In this document: piece by piece, positions 51,261-60,000 of the stretch
Layout of the letters: each line of letters begins with the position of its first letter
How positions within the stretch are numbered: position 1 is the first letter of the stretch
Assembly: GCF_964355755.1 (NCBI RefSeq)
Contig: NC_092680.1
Span: forward strand, 1,715,001 to 1,775,000
From: Antedon mediterranea
Lineage: Eukaryota > Echinodermata > Crinoidea > Comatulida > Antedonidae
DNA: 60,000 nt
Direction: 5' to 3'
Position numbers and translations under genes: made by a program
The notes under the pieces: model-generated
The model's input: the letters and a program-made list of their open reading frames with translations, nothing else
Databases searched by the model: none
What the model was told of the DNA's origin: nothing

Positions 51261-54200
51261 ATGGAGCAAGCACTGTATAAGAGAGATCGGTATCATCACA
51301 TTAAGACAAAGTCTGGGAAAATTTTGCGAGTTGTACGTGAACACTATCTGAGAAAGTGCATTACATGTAGTGCTGAAATTTGCACCTTAGATTCATGTAA
51401 AACAGGTACAGTATTCTATTCTTATCAATGCATTTGTCTTTGGTATTCAAATATGAAGGATAATTAATAATATCAAATGTGCCAATCCTGAATATGCCAT
51501 TTCAGACAATAGTTTGTATTTGTTTGTTGCTATTCTAAATCTTCAGAGCATGGTTTATGCTCTGGTCTTTCAAGTTTATAAGAAGTTGATTATATAAACT
51601 CAATTTGTATTGAAATACAGTATTATTATCACTATTTAAATCTCTGTCTACACTATCAAACTTTATGTGACAACAAAAATGTGATGTGCCCATGATTTAT
51701 ATATAATTTACACAGTGCTACGCAACACAATTGATTTATATATACACTACACTACACTATATGTGGACAGAGCTTAAGATGTTGTTGTACATGATTTCAG
51801 GTATTTCAAGTTTGCCTTCAGATGTCACACACTACTTGTTTCCAGATGGAGGGGTCTGTAAAGACTTCATGGAAGTACTGGAACTTGCATATTTCACTGG
51901 AATTGTATTTACACAAACTGCTGTCAACTATGTAAGATATTAATGCACCTTGTATGAGCCACTATTCGACCCCCGGGAGAGGTGCGTCATTTTCCAAATT
52001 ATTGTTGACGCAAGGGTGCATCAAAAAACCTAGATGCTATGTCACATCAGGGTAGCTGCCTCATTTGAGGGGTGGCTGACTCACTTGAGTTAACACTAAA
52101 CAGCAAAGGAATTTTGCTTAAGCTGCGCCATTTTTTCATCTCTTTTTAAAAATATTATTGTATTGTATTGATTTTATGCTGGTAAAATAATTAACAAAAC
52201 TTTATCTGAATTCTATGATACTTTACAAATTTAATAATGTTCCATCAGCTGCTATGGTTTGTCCAAGAATGAGAGAAAAAACAAGCTATCAGAATAAAAA
52301 CTCTTATGTGTGAATGAGCTTTCTCTTTTATATTTTTATCGTCATCCTTTCTTTCTCAGAACATTTTAAGCTCTGTCTACACTACCAAACTAGTTTGACA
52401 AAAAAAGTGTGATGTACCCAAATATGGTAGTGATATGCCCAAATATGGTAGTGATATGCCCAAATATGGTAGTGATATGCCCAAATATGGTAGTGATATG
52501 CCCAAATATGGTAGTGATATGACATCATCATGTCTATATATGGGCACATCCCATTTGTTTATGTATGTACTTATAATCCTTTGTTTCTCAGGTGTTAACT
52601 CCAGGAGGCAGAGCAACTATTAAACGTCTCACTCAAAAGGTTGCAGATCCCAGAAATGGCTGCATCTTCTTTGCTAATGAATTCTTTCATGAGACGTTCT
52701 TTGAACGAGAATCAAAAGACAATGTAAATAAGTGGCAAACAAAGTAAGCATCTTATAACAATAACACATTTCAGTTCTACTCTACGTTTACATAAAGTGA
52801 GTATGTTCAGTAGTGTGAAATTGCTACTGTGCAGAATGTACTGATGCAATATAAGCCCATCCTGGGAGATACAGATTCCAAAAAGCAACTGAATTAAGCT
52901 TAAGCTCTATAATGTGGTCTTTTTAGATTCCTTCAACCCAGTTCCTTTGCCTCTGAGTTACGCCACTGATAATATTATATACTAACATTTCTCTTTTTCT
53001 GGTGGGATTAGCCTTAAAGCCCTCTGGGTTTATTTAAGTTTCTGCAGCATAAGTACTTTCTACTTTTTTTGTTATAACATAATAATGTATCTTATAAAAA
53101 TAAACTTGTTATTTTAGACTAGTGTACAAGGCAGCTGAGTGGTATTACCAACATTTAGAGTGTAAAAAAGCTGTTGTCGTTTTAACAGAAAGCGAAGAAA
53201 TAACCTTTGACCTTGCTAATAAAACTGCTGGTGTTCATGTTATGTCTCTACAACAATACTTATTATTGTTTTGGCCAAATTGTGCAGAAGCCACGGACAT
53301 GTTTGAATCTTTATCGGCGTCTTTGTTGTTATCCAAACAAAAAGGTTTGTCAGTTATTTTAATTTTTATTTTATTCAATCGAAACCAACAACAATTATTA
53401 CGCCGCTAACAGGTTTGATACAAACAGAGCCAGGACTGGTTAAAGCACATTGATTGGTCCTAACATTGATCAAGGGCTTCTCTCATCCAGTGCCCACCTT
53501 CACCAGTTTTAAATTAGTCTAGGTTCCAGATGCCGATTCACTAAATATTTGTAAAAAGATATTTTGGCACACTTGGGGTTTCATACTTATAATGCATTAG
53601 CTAGAATCATCATCTGTAGTACTGCACTTAACAGACAAACATATAAAAGCTGATTGGTGGATCCAACTAACAACCTAACAACAACAAGACTATAACTAGA
53701 GACTTTGGGCAATACTGCACTTAACAGACAAACATATAAAAGCTGATTGGTGGATCCAACTAACAACCTAACAACAACAAGACTATAACTAGAGACTTTG
53801 GGCAATACTGCACTTAACAGACAAACATGTAAAAGCTGATTGGTGGATCCAACTAACAACCTAACAACAACAAGACTATAACTAGAGACTAACTAACTAG
53901 TTTTAGTTTCTTTACAGAGTTTTTTTTTTTTTTTGAAAGGTGGTAAAAAGCAGTATGATAACCACTTGCCTCAAGAGGTATTGCAGATGCATGTTAAATC
54001 TTCAGAACAATATTATGAAGGAGTTTTGAACGTCAATAAACATCATGCGCAAAAAGAAGCATTTATACGAGGGTGAGTATTCTGTTTGCTTTGGATGAAG
54101 TTGCTGTGCTTTAATTTAAGTTTCATCTTGTAAATTATATAATATCTTTTTCCTCGATATATAATTTTTTTTTTTTATTTCAATAAAATTATATAATGAT

Positions 54201-54374
54201 ATTTTAATTTCATTCATTTAATTTAAAGGTTTGGCCAAAAGGAGCTTAAACTTGATTCCGATATATTGATATCTGGGATGACAGATCGTAATCGGGCTAT
54301 TCATGGAGATCGTGTCGTAGTCAAGTTGCTTCCTAAATCCCAATGGAAGGGACGAATATCATCTCTTACACAAG
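51261..54374 (+). CDS. DIS3L: DIS3-like exonuclease 1, N-terminal 311 codons (gene continues beyond)
   Basis: DIS3L is the cytoplasmic exosome-associated RNase II-type 3'-5' exoribonuclease (family knowledge). Coding exons: 51261-51405, 51801-51931, 52592-52743, 53118-53344, 53940-54072, 54229-54374; phases all agree and the last leaves one base. Seen: [11 protein letters not shown] near residue 26; [11 protein letters not shown] and IVFTQTA of the degenerate PIN region; [42 protein letters not shown] and [19 protein letters not shown] (first cold-shock-like region). These track vertebrate DIS3L better than DIS3. In family members the PIN domain is inactive. The catalytic RNB and S1 domains are not found up to 60000, so they lie outside or after a long intron. 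Exon 5 uses an acceptor after a long T run (TTTGAAAG|G). Confidence 0.9.
51638..51778. mobile_element. DIS3L: MITE family 1, degraded copy
   Basis: Left end AAATCTCTGTCTACACTATC and a degraded right end GTGGACAGAGCTTAAG; the core is largely replaced by AT-rich sequence. It ends about 20 bp before the acceptor of DIS3L coding exon 2. Confidence 0.65.
52366..52556. mobile_element. DIS3L: MITE family 1 with an internal 21-bp tandem expansion
   Basis: The left end (TTAAGCTCTGTCTACACTAC) is followed at about 52410-52517 by five copies of a 21-bp core unit containing GATATGCCCAAATATGGTA, then CATCATGTCTATATATGGGC. The right inverted repeat is missing. It lies in a DIS3L intron, about 35 bp before coding exon 3. 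Confidence 0.8.
53385..53510. repeat. DIS3L: Intron repeat, copy 1
   Basis: AACAGGTTTGATACAAACAG...GGTCCTAACATTGATCAAGG...CCAGTGCCCACCTTCACCAG matches 54415-54545 in the next-but-one intron. Confidence 0.85.
53621..53892. repeat. DIS3L: Tandem repeat, 93-bp unit, about 2.9 copies
   Basis: Units start at 53621, 53714 and 53807 (ACTGCACTTAACAGACAAAC ... CTATAACTAGAGACT). In the DIS3L intron before coding exon 5; the minus-strand 90-codon frame here is only this repeat translated. Confidence 0.95.
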
Positions 54375-54414
54375 GTATGCAATTATTCGTTATTTTACAT
54401 TTTTTTTTTTTTTT

Positions 54415-54560
54415 CAATTGAAAACAACAGCAATTATTACCTCCACTAACAGGTTTGATACAAACAAAGCCAGGACTGTTTAAAGCACTTTGATTGGTCC
54501 TAACATTAATCAAGGGCTTCTCTCGTCCAGTGCCCACCTTGACCAGAGGAAAGGCATGGG
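54415..54560. repeat. DIS3L: Intron repeat, copy 2
   Basis: Same orientation and about 90% similar by eye to 53385-53510. It lies just after coding exon 6. Confidence 0.85.
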
Positions 54561-54799
54561 CCAATATGTCTGAGGCAGATATACTGCCATAAGAGTTATA
54601 ATTCACTTGAAGTTTGGTAGAAATTCATTGACCATCTTCTGGATGTTCCCATATATGGACACGATGACATCATATCTCTACCATATTTGGGCACATCACA
54701 CTATCCAAGTAAATATTTCATAATTCATAGTCTCATATTTTCAGTACAGTAAACTCTCTCTCTGTGAGCTCTCTGAAAAGGGAAACTTGCTTGGCCTCA

Positions 54800-54960
54800 C
54801 TCTTAATTAACTTTGGATGTGTAAAATGTTAAATAGCACCCTCTATTGGTTGGTGTTTATTAACTTTGCTGGGATGATGTATGTATAAATGTTAAATAGC
54901 ACCCTCTATTAGTTGGTGTTTATTTTGAAAATGCTGTAGCACCGTCTATTTGTTAGTCTA
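54800..54960. repeat. Short imperfect tandem repeat (3 units)
   Basis: The word AAATAGCACCCTCTATTGGTTGGTGTTTATT occurs twice (about 54830 and 54895; written here only as landmark GCACCCTCTATT) and a third decayed copy GCACCGTCTATTTG is near 54940. Confidence 0.7.
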
Positions 54961-55932
54961 TTGATTGTGCATAACAGAAACTGCTGCATGTTGGAAGGAC
55001 GCAAAACTACAATTGTGGGACTTTCCTATTAATGTCATTTTCTTTGCCTTCTGCTAAATGTGAAATTTCTCTTGATCCTGATAATGAATACATTTATCAT
55101 TTAGGCTCTACTGCTAAAAATAACTAAAAGTAGAAATTGTGTGTCAATATGGTTGGAGTTCCCGGCACACCTGCCACCCTTGGAGCATTTGGCATACCCA
55201 TTCTTTAAAATATGCTAGTTCCATATATTTTTAATCAATGCATAAGAATATCGCATACTGTATATTCATGTAATGAAATTTGTAGTGAGAAACATGCATA
55301 AAGCATGAGAAATGACTGGTATATGTTTGTAATGCAAAACAACCAATTGAGATAATTGTTTATGAACTTTAACCTTTGTACTTTGAAGTACTGTTTTCTA
55401 GTCTAGACTTGCGTTGATATCTAAGTACAATGCTTTTCATACTTTCAATTTGTAACAATGATTCTTATGTCTAATAATCAACTCTATTCATAAAGTTGCC
55501 TACATTTTTATTTATAACTTCCGTCTGAAAGATTGCAATTAAAAGTATATCCTTATAAATGTATTATGGGTAATAAAATTAGGAAAGTATTAGACATATC
55601 TTCCCGTAATTTGTATTTTTACATTACGTATTTCTATATTACACCAGTGTTTGATGATTTTGACTGAAATTTAAAAAAATATTTTTAGCAAAACAAATTG
55701 CACATATACCGTATTGAGTTTTTTTTTATTGCATCATGAATTTAACAAAGTGAAAAATATAACAATTATACATTTTATAATTAATACAAATTAAATTTTA
55801 CTAATTCATGTTCACATTCACAATTAATCCTGATTTACAATTTATACTCCCTCATAAAATTGAGTTTCAAAGTCAACTTTTCGTATTTATTTGTGGAAAA
55901 TTGAGTGTAGAATCATTCTAGTTTTTCATCTT

Positions 55933-56050
55933 TAAACTCTGTCTACACTATCAAACTTAATGTGGCAAAAAATATGATGGGTCCAAATATGGACATGATG
56001 ATGTCATATCACTTACTAACATATTGGGTATATCACTACCACATGTGGAG
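55933..56050. mobile_element. MITE family 1, left-end fragment
   Basis: TTAAACTCTGTCTACACTATC plus the GGACATGATGATGTCATATC core; the right end is absent. Confidence 0.65.
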
Positions 56051-56401
56051 TATAGAATTAAAAACAAGCGAATTGAGTCGAACACATAAAAAAACATTTA
56101 GGCAAGAAATAAATATTGACATTTGTGGTTTTTTGTTATTGATATTAAACAACTATTTTTATTATGATTTTTTTTTTCATAATTCATTATTTTGTGAACT
56201 TATACTATTACTATAGATATTTTTGGTAAATTGTTCTAATACTAAGAAAAACCTTAGAAGTTGAATGCAAATATCTACACTTTCAACTAACTTTTTTGTA
56301 ATAACTTTAGTTAAATGTTAAGCAAACAAAAAAGACAAGAGATCTAAAATTAGAATTTCTATAAAATTGCACATGAAGCCTAGCTATAAAACAAATGCAT
56401 C

Positions 56402-56551
56402 TAAAATTCTGTCTACACTATTAAACTAGTTTGATGTGCCCAAAATGGTAGTGATATGCTTAAATATGGTAGTGATATTACATCATCATGTCCATATATG
56501 GGCACATTACATTTTTTGTCACATCAAGTTTGATAGTGTAGACAAAGCTTT
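56402..56551. mobile_element. MITE family 1, full copy
   Basis: Left ATTCTGTCTACACTATTAAAC and right GTTTGATAGTGTAGACAAAG with the core in the opposite orientation to most other copies (GGTAGTGATATTACATCATC). Confidence 0.75.
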
Positions 56552-56684
56552 ATCCATGCAAGGTAAGATCCTGTTTGGACTTCATTGATAAGACTCACTC
56601 AGTTTAAACTTTTGTAATTATTAGTATACAGTTCTTTTCTATAGAATGTTGTAGAGTTCTAAATTCTCTAAATGTTGTATTAAT

Positions 56685-57896
56685 TCATGAGTTGAATATT
56701 TTGACCGACTCCTCAATGTGAGTTCTATCGATAGGACAGACTCTCTGCGACAGCCTATGATCACATTGTTCACAAGTCGCGAGATGTTTACATGGCATGT
56801 ACGCGACACATTTCAGTCGCTCAAGACAAACAACACATCTGCGTGCTGAGTTGCTTTCTGATATCTGTTCCTCAAGATTCTGTATCTTGTTGCACTGTTG
56901 CATTTGTTCGGTTATATGCGACTTGTGATCTTCAACCATTTTAACAACTAAATTATTATAATCGTCTTCCTGTTGTTTTACTTTCTCTGAGATGTTGTTC
57001 ATTTTGTGTTTGATGTTCAGTCGCTCTTCCTCGACTCGTTTTAAATCGCATTGAAGCTGTTGTATTTGCTTTCGCATCTCTTCTCTTTCATCTTTTAACT
57101 GTTTCTTTAAAACTCCCTTCTGTTTCTCCATTTCTGTAAAGTGTTCATCGAGTTCTCGTAATTGATGGCGCGTGCTTTCCAGCTCCGTACACGTGTCTTT
57201 CAACTGACGCGACAGTTGTCTTTCTAGCGTTTTATTTTGTTTGTTTTCTTTCGTCACGTTATCCAACTGACGTTTCAAAGTTGACGAGTCGTCGTTCGGT
57301 TGTAATAACTCGTTTAACTTTAAAAGTTCCATTTCTAGAAGCAAGTATTCACAATCCTTGCAACGTTTCTTCGTTATACTAGAACGGTATTTCGGAGTGT
57401 CTCCAGAACGTTTGTTTCCTTTTTCCTGTTCATTTTTCAATTGTTTGTTTGAATCTTTCAAGTTAAATATTTCTTTTTTCGCTTCTCTTAGCTGAGCCTC
57501 TAATCCATTTATGCATTTTTGATAGTCTTTGCCCAAACCAGATGCTTTCTTTATACCATTTCGTATTCTGTCAATCTCTGACGTCAGTTGGCTATTATTG
57601 TCTTCAGCTTCCACCAGTCTATGCTGGAGATCTTTGATCATATTTATTGCCTCATTCACTATTCGCACTTGATTGCCGAAGCAATCTTTTGCTTCTAACT
57701 CGTGATCAGTTACGTGTTGGTTACTTAGTAATGCGATAACTCCATGGCGCACTTTCAATTCCACTACCAGCTTTTTAACGGTGTTTCTAAGTTGAGCTCT
57801 AGAAGCGACATTTAGTTCTTCTTTCCCTTCTTTGGTCGTCAGATCTGCATATCCTAAACCTGTTTGTTGATATTCCAAGGACGGTTTGTTACCCAT
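56685..57896 (-). CDS. Coiled-coil protein with C-terminal RING finger and N-myristoylation motif, 403 aa
   Basis: Probable membrane-associated E3 ubiquitin ligase (inference from domains). A single uninterrupted CDS begins MGNKPS, which fits the N-myristoyltransferase consensus (Gly2, Ser6). Residues about 80-350 are a long Lys/Glu/Gln-rich coiled coil. The C-terminus is an IAP-type RING: C354, C357, C369, H371, C375, C378, C387 and Asp390 in the last ligand position, giving C3HC3D. The start is supported by the motif and by a 5' UTR acceptor (TTTTTTCCAG, exon from 57925) 28 nt upstream; a matching donor lies at 58795/58794 (GAAAG|GTACAT). I do not recognise the orthologue. Base composition is richer in GC than its flanks, consistent with a real coding exon. 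It is antisense to DIS3L. Confidence 0.85.
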   Translation of the reverse strand: MGNKPSLEYQQTGLGYADLTTKEGKEELNVASRAQLRNTVKKLVVELKVRHGVIALLSNQHVTDHELEAKDCFGNQVRIVNEAINMIKDLQHRLVEAEDNNSQLTSEIDRIRNGIKKASGLGKDYQKCINGLEAQLREAKKEIFNLKDSNKQLKNEQEKGNKRSGDTPKYRSSITKKRCKDCEYLLLEMELLKLNELLQPNDDSSTLKRQLDNVTKENKQNKTLERQLSRQLKDTCTELESTRHQLRELDEHFTEMEKQKGVLKKQLKDEREEMRKQIQQLQCDLKRVEEERLNIKHKMNNISEKVKQQEDDYNNLVVKMVEDHKSHITEQMQQCNKIQNLEEQISESNSARRCVVCLERLKCVAYMPCKHLATCEQCDHRLSQRVCPIDRTHIEESVKIFNS

Positions 57897-58794
57897 TTTA
57901 AAATGTATTTCCAGTGTTTTTCAGTCTGGAAAAAATAAAAATAAACTTTATCAACACAAAACTATTTTAAAGTATTACTGTATCTTTAAATAAGTGTAAA
58001 AGTTGAAGAATGGAAATTGGCCAACAGAGGGTGAAACTCGAATCTTTGCTTTTACCTCACGACAAATAAATCATTGGGACTTTGATAGTATGTTTTTGTC
58101 TAATCAGATAGCATTTATTTAATACTACTATCCTGAATGAGTGAAGTAACTGATCATTTAACGGCCCTAATAATAATAGATATACAAAAGGTAAGAATTG
58201 TATGGTATGCTTTTTTCTTGATGTATGCATCAAATTAATACGCCCTGGAATTAAATTTTTATTTATAAGATTGGCATTAAAAGCACTAAAACGATCTACT
58301 ATATGAAATTTGGACTGTAGAAATAAATAAATAATATATACAAAAAAAATATCTATAAATAAATAATAATTAACAAAGTGATTGGGTAATTAAAAGAAAA
58401 AAAGTAATAAACGAAAAATATTCTTAATTTAAAAATTATTTTTTTACCCTATATATTTTATGCCAGTAGTAACTCACTCATCTTGACACCAGCAATCCAC
58501 CAAGACAAATAAGATAGTTCACCTTATAACCCTTAAATTAGTTCAACATCTTATTTGTACATGACGGGTTAAACTAAGGTAAGCTTTATACAACTTATGC
58601 AACTAGGTATGAACCAATTGGCTCTATTATATCTTTCGTTGCTCGAGGGCATATTTCCAAAACATTGCGACCCAAAGTCAATACACCGTTTCCGAACTTT
58701 TACCACTCCTTAAGTCAAAATCTTACAAGGAATATGAACAAACTAAATTGCTCAACTTAAGCGTGCTTAATCAAGTCCTATTGTAAGTATGTAC

Positions 58795-59000
58795 CTTTCG
58801 GAGCATTGATTTCTGTTCGGTGGACCGTGCAAAATTGCATAATTGGCTTTGCAACGAAATCTGTCTGAATTTGTTGTGATAAAAGACGGATTCTCCCGTC
58901 TCAGTACGTTGCTTCCGTCAAAATCAACCGAAATAGAATGACAACAATTGCTGTCGTGCATCAATGAATCGGAATAAGTCCAACTGACAGGTTATAAAAT
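58795..59000 (-). other. Candidate 5' UTR exon and promoter region of the RING gene
   Basis: The donor CCGAAAG|GTACAT at 58795 pairs with the acceptor before 57925, giving an intron of about 870 bp. The segment is less AT-rich than its surroundings. The right limit is a guess. Confidence 0.45.
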
Positions 59001-60000
59001 CGAGCTGATTATGAAAACATGGAGGTGATTTGTCTCGCTTTCTTTACTTAACTGTTAAGCTTATTTTGTTATTGTTTTCTTGTACTTTCGAGATTAATAT
59101 GATCGATGTCACAAAACCTTCTGATTTTTATGCTGCCTATAACTCTGACAACTAACTTTAAAGTAAAGCTCTGTCTACAAAACTTTATGTGAAAAAAAAA
59201 TGTGATGTGCCCATATATGGACATGGTGTCATATCACTACCAAAATATTGTGGATTTTTAAAAACTGGTTGTGTGTTTAAATGCTGAGACCGGATTAGAC
59301 TTGCCTTTAATTCATGTTCCCTGATAAGTTCCAAGCCCCTGATTTCACTTCTAATAAGGAAAACTCAGATAATCTATATGACTAAGAACATTACCACTGT
59401 ATCAAGTTAATAATTAACACATTGTTTAAATAATGCGTTGATAAAATATTGAGTCATTTCATTTTCAAGTGAAAAAAAGATTAAACGGTTATTAACGTTA
59501 GGAGATACACTTAATAATATGTAATTTAAACATTGATACTATATTTAACAATGGTTTACTGTGTGATCATTTCAACACAATTTAGTAGTAGTTAGGGCTA
59601 TCAGCATATTTTTCCATGAAAAATACTCTGGTTGGTGTGCCAATATATTTTTTTCAGATGATTTGGTAAAACACAGTTTTTTGAAAATGTATTATGCATT
59701 GTCACTCTGTACTGGAAATTATTGTTAAATAAAAACTAATTTAAAAATGCAAAATGTATCACTACTTTATCAACTTCAAATAAATATTCAAGCCCTTTAA
59801 AAAAAAATTAAAATCTATCTCTGTGTGTTATTTCAAATTTACTGATTGTCAAGGAAAGTTTTTGTAAACATCAGCTACTGTAAATCGATTTTTATTTTTA
59901 TTCTGTACTTTCACACCTCAAAAATCCTTAGATTTTGCTACATTATTAAACACAGACATGCTGAAATAAATATTTTCAAGTACTTACTATAAAAGTGTCT
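59001..60000. other. Right-end AT-rich region, no gene seen
   Basis: Only a MITE fragment (59166-59245) is recognised. It could be DIS3L intron or intergenic DNA. Confidence 0.4.
59166..59245. mobile_element. MITE family 1, left-end fragment
   Basis: AAGCTCTGTCTACAAAACTT plus GATGTGCCCATATATGGAC; truncated after CACTACCAAAATA. Confidence 0.6.

Larger units (their letters stand above)
54961..56684. other. AT-rich interval between DIS3L exon 6 and the RING gene
   Basis: Holds two MITE copies (55933-56050, 56402-56551). I looked for further DIS3L exons on the plus strand (expected RVVG and WDYRIPKI-type motifs) and found none. Confidence 0.45.

Noticed and set aside
52377-52623. Repetitive frames on both strands (PYLGIS and PKYGSDM repeats)
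   Set aside because: A by-product of the 21-bp MITE core expansion, not a gene.
53587-53859. 90-codon minus frame with internal repeats
   Set aside because: It is the 93-bp intronic tandem repeat translated; 93 is a multiple of three, which keeps it open by chance.
53916-53940. Alternative acceptor CTTTACAG for DIS3L exon 5
   Set aside because: It would bring in a T run and then a TAA stop; the acceptor TTTGAAAG before 53940 gives the conserved frame.

Overview
The window is intron-rich, AT-rich animal nuclear DNA. The genes (a secreted semaphorin, OSTF1, DIS3L, a coiled-coil RING protein), the tRNA-derived SINEs, the abundant MITEs and the AGGCCTAG-rich low-complexity tracts suggest a marine invertebrate deuterostome, most likely an echinoderm. 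The species is inferred, not proven.

Layout. (1) 1.2-11.5 kb, minus strand: a complete semaphorin-like gene. I rebuilt 18 coding exons by hand, including an 11-nt microexon; all junction phases agree and they give a 728-aa secreted protein with signal peptide, Sema domain, PSI motif and a C-terminal tail without a membrane helix. (2) 12.7-12.95 kb: a compact head-to-head promoter between that gene and OSTF1. (3) 13.4-17.2 kb, plus strand: a complete OSTF1 gene (SH3 plus ankyrin repeats, 213 aa). (4) 17.2-20.1 kb: repeat-rich spacer. (5) 20.2-45.3 kb: a 25-kb satellite-like array with two alternating families. Family B (about 173 units by hand count, about 103 bp each) is the striking one: on the minus strand nearly every unit is a tiny exon-like cassette, mostly 41 nt, with a pyrimidine-rich tract and CAG acceptor before it and CAG|GTAAG after it, separated by about 62-nt intron-like stretches. 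Family A (about 100-120 bp) forms spacer blocks between the B blocks. About 11.5 kb of the array is present twice in near-identical tandem copies. (6) 45.3-46.75 kb: candidate first exons and a CCAAT-box promoter that would drive transcription leftward through the array. (7) 46.8-50.6 kb: SINEs and duplicated repeats. (8) 51.3-54.4 kb, plus strand: the first six coding exons of DIS3L; the rest of that gene lies beyond the window or past a very long intron. (9) 56.7-59.0 kb, minus strand: an intronless-CDS coiled-coil RING protein with an N-myristoylation motif, antisense to DIS3L and possibly nested in it. (10) 59-60 kb: repeat fragments only.

Most notable: the array looks like about 173 tandem microexon cassettes, but hand-tested chains of cassettes do not stay open as one reading frame, so I regard it as an exon-intron-derived satellite or spliced non-coding/alternatively spliced locus until RNA data decide. 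MITEs of two families are scattered through the introns, one with an internal 21-bp tandem expansion.
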